Of a stretch of 64,000 nt of DNA, positions 44,864 through 53,453 are shown one piece after another. The position numbers were made by a program, and so were the translations under genes. Position 1 is the first letter of the stretch, and every line of letters begins with the position of its first letter. This DNA is from Paenibacillus sp. FSL K6-3182 (GTDB lineage Bacteria; Bacillota; Bacilli; Paenibacillales; Paenibacillaceae), in NCBI RefSeq assembly GCF_037976325.1, contig NZ_CP150265.1, forward strand, positions 2,475,501 through 2,539,500. Reading direction: 5' to 3'. Under the pieces are notes generated by a model that worked only from the letters and a program-made list of their open reading frames with translations, did no database searches and was not told the DNA's origin.

Positions 44864-46057
44864 TTATCCGTACACAAAATTATTAATAGACCTGTTACTT
44901 GTACTAGTGAGTTCTTCATGTATTCTCGTAATAAAATTCTCTGCGAGTATAACAGGAACTGCATTGCCTATTTGAGTTGCAATATTTTCGCTCGATCCTT
45001 CGCAAGATATACCGCTTATTTTACCAGTAAACTTATAATCTTTTGGGAATGTTTGTATAAGTGCAGCTTCTCTGATGCTAATTGCTCGATCCTCTTCAGG
45101 ATGACCGAAACGTCCTTTTGTATAAGCCAAACAACCACAAGTAATAGTTGGAGCGTATTCTCTAAAGTCCATTCTTCCATATACGTCACCAAAATTAATA
45201 TTTGATTTCTTGTGACAATCGAGTTCTAAATTTTGGTTCTCGGGCCAATCGGATCTACTTCCACCGTTTTTAGGGGTATTTCTTATACGAATTAGATTTA
45301 ATTCTGATAAATTCCTACATCTGTGAAGCTTATCTTCAGGATCTTGTTCTCCCGCACGGAGTGGGGCTAAATTGTATTGTTTTAAATAATCACCTAAAGT
45401 TAATGCAATAGTTTTATTGGGCCATATTTCATGTGGTTTTACTGATTGGAGCTTTCCCTTTTGGTTTATACTTATAAAAGCATCGACATTAGGAAAACTA
45501 TCTATTTTTTTTGCAATAAGTATGAGCCGTTTTCTATGTTGGGGAACTCCAAAGTCAACGGCATCTACGACTTCATAACGGATATGATAGGAAGGTTTGT
45601 TTTTATAAAGTTTATTTCCATTCATATCTATATTGCTTAATAGTTTCAAAAAACTTTTAAATACTTTAAAGTTAATAATATTATCAACATTTTCTAATAG
45701 AACGAGTTTCGGTTCAAAAATATTAGATATTTTTATTACTTGGAAAATAAGTTTATTTCGCTCATCAGAATTTATATCACTTTTTTTTCTACTATGTCTT
45801 GAAAAACCCTGACATGGTGGGGTAGCGACTAATAAGTCAAGTTCTTGTTTATCTAGTTTTTTTTTCTTTAAATTATTCCAATACTTTTTTTTGATTTTTT
45901 TTATATCTTTTATTAGTAAATGATCACTTCCGTGATTTAGGGCATAAGTAGAAGCAATGATTTTATCATATTCGACAGCACATATTATTTTAAAATGTTT
46001 TTTTAAAGCTTGTGATACCCCACCAGCTCCTGAAAACAAATCAATTGTAGTGAACAT
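44864..46057 (-). CDS. DNA (cytosine-5) methyltransferase
   Basis: A 397-residue enzyme that methylates C5 of cytosine in DNA. Motif I is DLFSGAGGVSQAL (residues 6-18), motif IV has the catalytic Cys82 in TPPCQGFSRHS, motif VI is LLENVDN, motif VIII QHRKRLILI, and motif X SENIATQIGNAVPV. The stretch between VIII and IX is a target-recognition domain of about 150 residues. A GGAGG site lies ten bases before the ATG. No restriction endonuclease gene adjoins; instead a GHKL ATPase/receiver-like pair lies beyond a 1.5 kb AT-rich gap on the other strand. Low GC and the IS remnant suggest horizontal transfer. Confidence 0.95.
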   Translation of the reverse strand: MFTTIDLFSGAGGVSQALKKHFKIICAVEYDKIIASTYALNHGSDHLLIKDIKKIKKKYWNNLKKKKLDKQELDLLVATPPCQGFSRHSRKKSDINSDERNKLIFQVIKISNIFEPKLVLLENVDNIINFKVFKSFLKLLSNIDMNGNKLYKNKPSYHIRYEVVDAVDFGVPQHRKRLILIAKKIDSFPNVDAFISINQKGKLQSVKPHEIWPNKTIALTLGDYLKQYNLAPLRAGEQDPEDKLHRCRNLSELNLIRIRNTPKNGGSRSDWPENQNLELDCHKKSNINFGDVYGRMDFREYAPTITCGCLAYTKGRFGHPEEDRAISIREAALIQTFPKDYKFTGKISGISCEGSSENIATQIGNAVPVILAENFITRIHEELTSTSNRSINNFVYG

Positions 46058-46158
46058 TACGCAGAATCCTCCATTACCAATTCTAAATCTCTATTGTATC
46101 GTATTTGATTATTATTTGAAACGAGTTTTAGATTCCATATACAAGAAAATTTATATGC

Positions 46159-46370
46159 GGCTGTCCCAAAAGCTCATGTAATGACCTGAGGATGATCCTG
46201 TTTTTGTTTTCACATACCAAAAAAATCACTCTTTGGTATAAAAGAAACACCATTAACCAAAGGAGAGATTTCTTAGTATATTTAATATAGCATGGATCAA
46301 CTTTTACTGCCAATCAACGTAGTCGAAGATATATTCGTCATCGAGTTTACAAGAGTAGTTTAAGTGATTT
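46159..46370 (+). mobile_element. Possible end fragment of an IS1182-like element
   Basis: GGCTGTCCCAAAAGCTCA at 46159 resembles the terminal repeat of IS1182-type elements. About 120 bases on, a short frame begins MDQLLLPINVVEDI, similar to the N-terminus of their transposases (MDQLxLPxxxxxxIP), but then breaks. Only this fragment is visible, with no other end found. Recognition is from memory. Confidence 0.4.
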
Positions 46371-47557
46371 GAACTGAATAACCTATGAATAAAACATTCG
46401 AAAGAGTTGATAGTATAGTCTGCTGGGTCTCTTATTTCTAAGGCAACTAATCTTTCTGCAAATGACATCCGTGTCGGTATATGTATGTAAGAAGATCATT
46501 TTGAAAGTGGGCAACTAAAACTTGGATTATAGAAGTAGATCTAAAAAGCATACCAGTGTATTGTTTGTTATTACCTTTACCAGTAGTTAATAGATACACG
46601 TTATTTGGAACCACACTTAGAAAAGATGAAATTCGAATTCGACAGGTTTTTGGAATATTCATTCCAAATATGAGTTCTTGCAGAAAATTGAACGATGACT
46701 TATGAGTGCAAGTAAATTGAAGCTGTGGTAAAGTACTGTGCGTATCAAATATTAAATTCTAAAGTGTCGTAGTATAAACTTAATAAAATAGACAACTATG
46801 CATACCATTTACTTAGTCAGGTAAAACTCATTACATATCATTATTGTGACGATCTTATGAGGCATACCTGTTTCTTGATTGCATTATGGTAAAGTAAAAG
46901 CTATCGATTCTATAAGCTTACAATAATACGACTAAATGGTATCGTCAGAATCCCCGTTTATTCCTCATTTGTTTAACATACACACATACATTTCTAGTTT
47001 TAGTTGCTGTTCATCTAACATTGAATTTTAATCTGCTTGATGACACATCACTCGTTAATCTGATTAAACAAAGAGCTTTAGGTGAAAGACTAAAATAAAT
47101 TTAACAATATATATTCAGGAAATTATTTGAAATACTTGGATAGAAGGTAGTAAAATAGAACTAGATAATAAATACATTGTATTATGGACGTATCTATTTT
47201 TTGACCTCAATGAATTTAATTAATTGAGATGGATAATTTTATGTAGTGTCAGAGAAAATATCTGGGGAAAATAAAGAGTAGTATATAGACATCATGCAAC
47301 CATGTGATAGTAGTTGGGAGGTTAAATCATATAAAAGATAAATTATAGTTTCAGTTTTAATTTAATTATTACATTTCCCAATAGAATATGTTTTATTCTA
47401 ATTTTTTTAGAACACTCTAAAATAACAAAACTATAAATCTATTAACTTCAAAGTAATATATTTTGTTAGTTAGACATGAAGATATATAAGAGTAAAAGGA
47501 GAAAGCTTATAAGTTAGAATTAGTTTGAAAAATCTAGCATCTTAAGGAGATTAATTA
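46371..47557. other. AT-rich non-coding stretch before the GHKL gene
   Basis: About 1.2 kb of very AT-rich DNA with no convincing gene. A 71-codon minus-strand frame (46447-46662) lacks a ribosome site and known similarity. No array, RNA gene or clear repeat was seen. The last 200 bases presumably hold the promoter of the GHKL gene, whose ribosome site is AAGGAG at about 47545. Confidence 0.5.
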
Positions 47558-50500
47558 GTGGCTAACTTTAGAACAAGAGCTCGAGCAGTTGATTTACTTG
47601 GGAAACAACAAATAAGAGATGAAGTGACAGCGCTATCTGAATTATTAAGAAATTCGTATGATGCAGATGCAGACGAAGGGTTAATTGATGTCAATACGAC
47701 TAAAAACCGAATTCTTATTTGGGATGACGGTGATGGAATGAATAAAGATGATATTATGAATAACTGGCTTACACTCGGTACATATTCAAAAAAAAGTAAA
47801 AAAATTATAAGGACTAGAAAAGGAAGGATAAAAATCGGTGAAAAAGGTATTGGTAGGCTCGCTATTTCATTATTGGGTGATCAATTATTAATTTTATCAA
47901 AAAAGAAATTTAATCAAAATACTAACAATCCATGGGCTTTATTGTATTTGCATTGGGCTTTATTTCGTAATGAAAATTTATTTCTTGAGGAGATAGAAGT
48001 ACCAGTTTTAGAATTTGAAAGCACTCAACATATAATTGAGTTTTTACAAAATGATTTCCATTTAGCTAAAGATATTCTTTTAAAGAATTTTGAAAACAAA
48101 GTTTTTTGGAATACAAATGAACATGACATAATTATAAAAAATATCCAAAGTTTTGTGATATCAGATGAAATAATATCAAGAACTCGTCAAATTGAGAAAA
48201 ATGGCGGGGGGACTATGTTTTATGTAGATGAAATAGATAATACTTGGGATTGGAACAATTATAGTGTTCAGACAAATGAAGAAAATTTAATAAGAAAGAA
48301 ACAACGGTTAAAAGATCTATTATTTTCATTTAGAAATTTTATTGATATTTTTGATAACCAATTAGTTGAAACTGAAGAAGCGATGTTAAGAAGTAAATCT
48401 GAGAAGCAAGATAATTTTATTCCTAAAATACATGTAAATGGTATCTATCTTGAGAATAGTGAAGCTTTGAATGCTGATGATGTAGGTCTATTTGATTACG
48501 CATTAAAAGGAGTAATAAAAAACGGGGGTTTTTTAGGGAATGCATTTATTGGAATAGGAAATTCACCTGAAGAGGTTAATGTTACTCATGAGAAATTGAC
48601 ACATGGTATGGCAAATATGAAAGACTGTGGTCCTATAAAGATAAAATGGTTTTATGTTGAAGGTACCTCTAATTTATCAAGCATACCCGCAGATCAACAT
48701 ACAATACTAACTGATAAATTAGACCAAATTGGAGGAATATACGTGTTCAGAGATGGATTACGTATACTACCTTATGGTGAAGTAGATAATGATTTTCTGA
48801 ACGTTGAAAAACGAAGAACAAAACGTGCGGGTACGTGGCTATTTAGTTTTCGAAGAATGTACGGTTATATTGAGATTAGTAAGGAAGCAAATGAATTTTT
48901 GGTAGATAAATCAAGTAGAGAAGGTTTTATTGAGAATGAATATTTTAATTATTTTAGAACAGTCTTAATAAATTTATTACAATGGTGGGCAGTTGATTAT
49001 TTAGAGACTAAATCAAATGATGGTAAGAGAAGTAAATATATAGAAGGTTCTAAAGAAAAAGCCGAGTTTAATAGAAAAAGAGACCTTGAAAGCATCGAAG
49101 AAAAAAAGTATTTTACAAGACTGGATAGGTGGGTTACTAGTTTTGAAATAAAAAGTAATGAATTGGAGAAAAATCTTAAATCTCAAATTGATAGATTAAC
49201 TGAAAGTTTTAAAAAAAGAATTAACACTAATGAAATTTCAGAATCTGAGTTGACTAGAATAAAATTTACTATTTTTCAAATTGTTGAATCCGTTAACGAG
49301 ATAAAATGGGAAATACAATCCAGATATGAACATGAGGTTGAAATACGAGAATTAGTTGAAAATTTTAATGAGGAAATAGAATTTAAGAAAGAAGAACTAA
49401 AAAAGTATGCTGATAATAATATTCAAAGTCTAATAAATATAATTAATGAAAATTTAGTTTCGGAAAAAGATCATGATTATCATTGGATTATCGAACAAGT
49501 AGATGAAAGAGTAGAATGGTTATCAGCATCTTACATTAAAAACATAAAAGAGATTGATAAAAATAATATTAAACTTTTCGAAAATTACGTTCATAGTATA
49601 ACAAATGAAATAAATATGATTATTGAATCTGAGATTGAAAATGCAAAAAAAGAATTCATAAATTCTAATGGATCACGAATTCAGATACTAATCAATGACT
49701 TAATTTCTCTTCGTAGCAGATTGAATAATCATAATAGAGTAACGGAAGAAATAAGAATTGAATTTAATCAGTTAATGGAACGTTATCATTTGACTAGTTC
49801 AGATGTTCGAAGTTCATTGGTTATTTATCAGGATACGTTAAACAATTCATCAGTAATCAGAAAGCTAAAAAAAATGATAATAACTTTCACTGAAACCATT
49901 GAAAATAAAGATAAATGGAATTATGACGGAGACTTAATAGGTAAATTAAAAACTGAACTAACCACATATAGAGACCTATCGGCACTAGGGTTAGCTACTG
50001 AATTGACCGATCATGAGTTTAATTCAGTCTACTCTAATCTTAAGGAAAACTTAAATAAACTAAGTATTGCTCTTGGGAAAACTAAATTGATGGTTTTATT
50101 AAATGGTGTTAATACAGGATTTAAGTCATTAGAAAAACTTCATGAACGAATGAGTCCACTCTATCGTCAGTCTAGGCATAGGAAAATTAATCTTTCACTG
50201 AAAGAATATATAGAAAATGTTTTAGTTTTTTTTAATTCAGATATTGATCGTTATGGTATTACTATTCATAACAATATTCCATCGAGTTTTTTTATTAAGG
50301 AAGCTGAAGTTGTTTTATTCACTCCTTTAGTTAATCTTGTATCTAATTCTATCTATTGGATGCTAAATAGTGAAATAAAAGAGTTACACTTTTACTTATC
50401 CGATGATCATAAGCATTTATATATACACGACACTGGCCCAGGTATTAGTGATAGAGATGTAGAACGTGTTTTTGAACCATTCTTTTCAAAAAAGGTTGAA

Positions 50501-50650
50501 GGAAGAGGATTGGGTCTATTTTTATCTAAAGATATTTTAAATGCAAAAGGACACGATTTGTCATTATTGTCGAATTATGAAAAATCTATATCCTTAAAAG
50601 GTGCTTGTTTCTCAATAACATTTAATAATAATTCGTTATTAGGAGTGTAA
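47558..50650 (+). CDS. Large GHKL ATPase with N-terminal Hsp90/MORC-like and C-terminal histidine-kinase-like modules
   Basis: A 1,030-residue soluble protein starting at GTG. The N-terminal GHKL ATPase (about 1-180) has the N box E28-L-L-R-N32-S-Y-D35-A, G1 box DDGDGM (56-61) and KIGEKGIGRLA, as in MutL/Hsp90/MORC proteins. A long helical, coiled-coil-prone middle follows (about 480-800). The C-terminus has a candidate phospho-acceptor His819 (LTDHEFNSVYSN), then a second ATPase: NLVSNSIYWM, DTGPGI (958-963), VFEPFFS and GRGLGLFLSK. The next gene begins four bases after the stop. With a methyltransferase nearby, a defence role is plausible but unproven. Confidence 0.85.
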   Translation: MANFRTRARAVDLLGKQQIRDEVTALSELLRNSYDADADEGLIDVNTTKNRILIWDDGDGMNKDDIMNNWLTLGTYSKKSKKIIRTRKGRIKIGEKGIGRLAISLLGDQLLILSKKKFNQNTNNPWALLYLHWALFRNENLFLEEIEVPVLEFESTQHIIEFLQNDFHLAKDILLKNFENKVFWNTNEHDIIIKNIQSFVISDEIISRTRQIEKNGGGTMFYVDEIDNTWDWNNYSVQTNEENLIRKKQRLKDLLFSFRNFIDIFDNQLVETEEAMLRSKSEKQDNFIPKIHVNGIYLENSEALNADDVGLFDYALKGVIKNGGFLGNAFIGIGNSPEEVNVTHEKLTHGMANMKDCGPIKIKWFYVEGTSNLSSIPADQHTILTDKLDQIGGIYVFRDGLRILPYGEVDNDFLNVEKRRTKRAGTWLFSFRRMYGYIEISKEANEFLVDKSSREGFIENEYFNYFRTVLINLLQWWAVDYLETKSNDGKRSKYIEGSKEKAEFNRKRDLESIEEKKYFTRLDRWVTSFEIKSNELEKNLKSQIDRLTESFKKRINTNEISESELTRIKFTIFQIVESVNEIKWEIQSRYEHEVEIRELVENFNEEIEFKKEELKKYADNNIQSLINIINENLVSEKDHDYHWIIEQVDERVEWLSASYIKNIKEIDKNNIKLFENYVHSITNEINMIIESEIENAKKEFINSNGSRIQILINDLISLRSRLNNHNRVTEEIRIEFNQLMERYHLTSSDVRSSLVIYQDTLNNSSVIRKLKKMIITFTETIENKDKWNYDGDLIGKLKTELTTYRDLSALGLATELTDHEFNSVYSNLKENLNKLSIALGKTKLMVLLNGVNTGFKSLEKLHERMSPLYRQSRHRKINLSLKEYIENVLVFFNSDIDRYGITIHNNIPSSFFIKEAEVVLFTPLVNLVSNSIYWMLNSEIKELHFYLSDDHKHLYIHDTGPGISDRDVERVFEPFFSKKVEGRGLGLFLSKDILNAKGHDLSLLSNYEKSISLKGACFSITFNNNSLLGV

Positions 50651-50654
50651 AATA

Positions 50655-52574
50655 GTGTCAGTAAATCAGACTGCTAAGCAAATTGTTAAGGAATATTTTA
50701 GTAATGCATTAATAGTAGATGATGAATTCGAGATAAATGAACTTCTTGTAGGTCAGAAAGAAACTAATGAATTTATGGATCTAGAGAATTATACAGATGA
50801 TGATATTGATTATGATGAAATCGATTATATCGATGAAGAACAAGTAAATCACTTTAAATCCGATGAGCAAAAGGAAGTTGCAGCAGCAAAAGAAATTTTT
50901 CAAACTCCTTTTATTACCCATAGTCCACTTGATGTTTTCAAAAGTTTTATTGATACAGGGATTGTTACCTATCCTTATAAATATAATAGTGGAAGAGAAG
51001 CTAAAGAAAATATTAGTACAATTAATAACGTTCTTAAGAATAGTCAAATATTGATAATTGATTGGGAAATGGAACCAAATACAGGGGTTAAAGCTCCGGG
51101 AAATGCTACGAAAGAAATAATTAAATCCTTTTTAAGTAATGATACTGGAATAAAATGTGCGGTTATTTATACAAAAGGAAATTTGGGAAATGTTTTAGAT
51201 TCAATAAAAAAAGAAAATGAATTTGAAGTAATAGATGAAGAATCTTTCTTTTTTCAAACAAAAAAAGAAAATGAAGGCTGTTCGTTATTTGGTTTTATAA
51301 TGGATAAAGGAGTTTCTCCTGATCAAATTATTAATAAGATTACAGATATTCTGGTGAAGGACAAAAGCATAACATTACACTTTATGGAATGTGTTAACAA
51401 GTTGGATAAAAATATGCATAAAACACTCAAGAAGTTTGATACTCCATTTGAAAAAGTGCTTTTTTCTCAAATCTTCACATCTGATATATCAAATAATGAG
51501 ATAACTTCGTTCATAAATAATACTTTACTTTCTGATTTGATGGATGAATTTACGTTAAAATCCGACACACATTTCCTATTCGAAAGGAAAAAGGAAAAAA
51601 TAAAATTTATAATAAGTAAAAGAATAATTAAAAGTGATGCAATAAATGATCTAATGAGCATATTAAAGATAAATTTTGCTAAAGACTTAATAACAAAAAA
51701 TTTTCGTAACGAAGATTTTTTAAGAAAATTGGAGAAGTTGCTTGATGATCCAAAAGTAGTTTCTTTTGAGACTTTTAGAGATAGTATAAACTCTCTTTGT
51801 GAGACATATCATGATAAACCAAAAAAACATCAACAAATAGTTAATGAAGTGGTTCTTTTTATATTACTTGTTGAAAATTATATCAATGAAAAGGGATATA
51901 ATGGTATTAACAAAGGGTTTAAAGATTCATTTTTAGAGGAAACGATTACGTTTACTAGGATGATGAAGTTTTATAGCGAAAGTAATGTAGTACAAACTGG
52001 AACGATAATTAAAAGAAAAGATCGAATTTCGGGAAATGATTCTTTTTATTTTTGTATTACACCTGTTTGTGATATTGCTCGTCTTAATTTAATAGGAAAC
52101 AAGTACAAATTTTTAGTTGGAACTAGAGTTAATCAATTGGATGATAACACATTGAAAAATTCTAGTGCCAAAGAACACTGTACATCTGTTCCTGACATAA
52201 ATAATAAGCAGCTGATTTTTATTAAATGGAAATTTTACGAGGTAGAAACAATTTCAAAAGATACCATTGAGAAAGAGATTCAAACAAAAACTACTCAAAT
52301 TATTGGAAATATGAAGTTAGATTATTCCCAAAGTATTATAAACAAATACATTGCATATCAATCGCGCGCGGGTGTATACGAGATGTTTTATAAAGAATCG
52401 GATTACATTCCGAACTTTTTTAATATTATTTCACAACCACCTCTTGAAGAAAATATTATTGAAAAGAATGAATTAATAACTAAAGTGGTACTTAGAAAAA
52501 GGAATAGAGAAAAATTATTGAAGAATAAAATTTCAAGTAGTGGTAGAAAAAGAAATTCTAGAAATGGAAAATAA
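50655..52574 (+). CDS. Receiver-like partner protein of the GHKL ATPase
   Basis: A 639-residue soluble, AT-rich gene starting at GTG and coupled to the GHKL gene. The N-terminus (FSNALIVDDEFEINELL) resembles the acidic strand of a receiver domain. Then, after an acidic insert, QILIIDWEMEPNTGVKAP could supply the phospho-acceptor Asp and KCAVIYTKGN the following strand. The remaining 400 residues have no motif I know; a segment FCITPVCDIARL and a very basic tail (SSGRKRNSRNGK) are notable. Together with the kinase-like C-terminus of its neighbour it suggests a phosphorelay pair. Function is inference. Confidence 0.75.
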   Translation: MSVNQTAKQIVKEYFSNALIVDDEFEINELLVGQKETNEFMDLENYTDDDIDYDEIDYIDEEQVNHFKSDEQKEVAAAKEIFQTPFITHSPLDVFKSFIDTGIVTYPYKYNSGREAKENISTINNVLKNSQILIIDWEMEPNTGVKAPGNATKEIIKSFLSNDTGIKCAVIYTKGNLGNVLDSIKKENEFEVIDEESFFFQTKKENEGCSLFGFIMDKGVSPDQIINKITDILVKDKSITLHFMECVNKLDKNMHKTLKKFDTPFEKVLFSQIFTSDISNNEITSFINNTLLSDLMDEFTLKSDTHFLFERKKEKIKFIISKRIIKSDAINDLMSILKINFAKDLITKNFRNEDFLRKLEKLLDDPKVVSFETFRDSINSLCETYHDKPKKHQQIVNEVVLFILLVENYINEKGYNGINKGFKDSFLEETITFTRMMKFYSESNVVQTGTIIKRKDRISGNDSFYFCITPVCDIARLNLIGNKYKFLVGTRVNQLDDNTLKNSSAKEHCTSVPDINNKQLIFIKWKFYEVETISKDTIEKEIQTKTTQIIGNMKLDYSQSIINKYIAYQSRAGVYEMFYKESDYIPNFFNIISQPPLEENIIEKNELITKVVLRKRNREKLLKNKISSSGRKRNSRNGK

Positions 52575-52753
52575 CATTTAAACTATTTCTTGTAGCTTTT
52601 GGATAATCAATAGAGATTAACATGATGGAGTAGTTTGGTTTTAAACTGAGTTTGAAACCTTAAACTGAATTTCATTTGAATTCGCTTCTGGCAAAGCAAA
52701 TCGAAAGAGTAAGTATTAATTTAAAAAGATAAAAAATTTATATCTTATAACAT

Positions 52754-52805
52754 AGCTCCCGCATGGCTAACCGTTGAACGAACGGAAGGTGGCGGGGGCT
52801 TTTTG
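52754..52805 (+). terminator. Rho-independent terminator after the receiver-like gene
   Basis: AGCTCCCGC pairs with GCGGGGGCT (one G-T pair) with an inner CCGTT/AACGG hairpin, followed by five T. It marks the end of the AT-rich cassette. Confidence 0.75.
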
Positions 52806-52864
52806 GATTATTAATAACCCAGTACTTTTTTAAGTCCTGCGACAAGTTTTCTTTGTGTTGAAAA

Positions 52865-53120
52865 CTATTGGATTTCGATGCGACTGAAAGAATAAACAAT
52901 ATCTGGAGGAGAAATACGTACGACCGGAGTTTCTAAATGAAGTATGGCTTTTTGATTAATTTGAGCAATGATCTCAGCAGCTACATTAGAAGTGCGAGGT
53001 GTTTCATTAATAACAACTGTCTGATTTGCCTATATTTTCGACTCTATATTTGATTCCATATCTAATGGAATTAAGCTTCGTAGGTCAACAATTTCTATGC
53101 TTATCCCTTGTTTTCTCCAC
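52865..53120 (-). pseudogene. Remnant of a 2-oxoacid dehydrogenase E1-beta gene (C-terminus)
   Basis: The minus strand reads GISIEIVDLRSLIPLDMES, a stop, then NQTVVINETPRTSNVAAEI, IAQINQKAILHLETPVVRIS and PPDIVYSFSRIEIQ. This matches the C-terminal half of pyruvate/branched-chain oxoacid dehydrogenase E1-beta subunits (VDLRSLxPLD, VxHEAPRTxGxGAEIAAxI, APVxRVxxPD). The rest of the gene is missing. Just beyond it the minus strand gives a Gly-rich scrap (GSGSGFDFRGGGG) from some other gene. The area 52.8-53.2 kb is a graveyard of gene fragments. Confidence 0.7.
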
Positions 53121-53345
53121 CTCCTCCGCGAAAATCGAAGCCAGAACCGCTGCCACTAAACAACAAAATGATGATGTTTGAAAAGTCACTGTAGTATTTA
53201 AAACAAAGCAAGGAACTGAATTACAGCGACATAAAGATACAGATAGTCAAATAGTCAAAATTTTACTTGCCCTAAGTCAGTATCTCTCCTTTGATTTGTC
53301 CTTGTTTGCTCTATAGTGGAATGATTAATATTATATATTTCAGTA

Positions 53346-53377
53346 TTACACGCGTTTTAAGTTACACGCGTTTTGAG
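53346..53377. promoter_or_regulatory. Two 16-base tandem repeats upstream of the GH95 gene
   Basis: TTACACGCGTTTTAAG is followed directly by TTACACGCGTTTTGAG (15 of 16 identical). A looser pair, TTTTAAATTAC and AATTTAAGTTAC, follows before the gene. The repeats end 76 bases upstream of the GH95 start, a usual place for an activator site, perhaps for the YesN regulator at 61 kb. Confidence 0.5.
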
Positions 53378-53453
53378 TTCCTTAGATTTTAAATTACTAG
53401 AAATTTAAGTTACTACCACTGCGTTCAAAAGGACAAATCTGGAGTGAGAAAAT

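Noticed and set aside
46447-46662. 71-codon minus-strand frame as a gene
   Set aside because: No ribosome site, no recognisable motif, and it lies in AT-rich remnant DNA.
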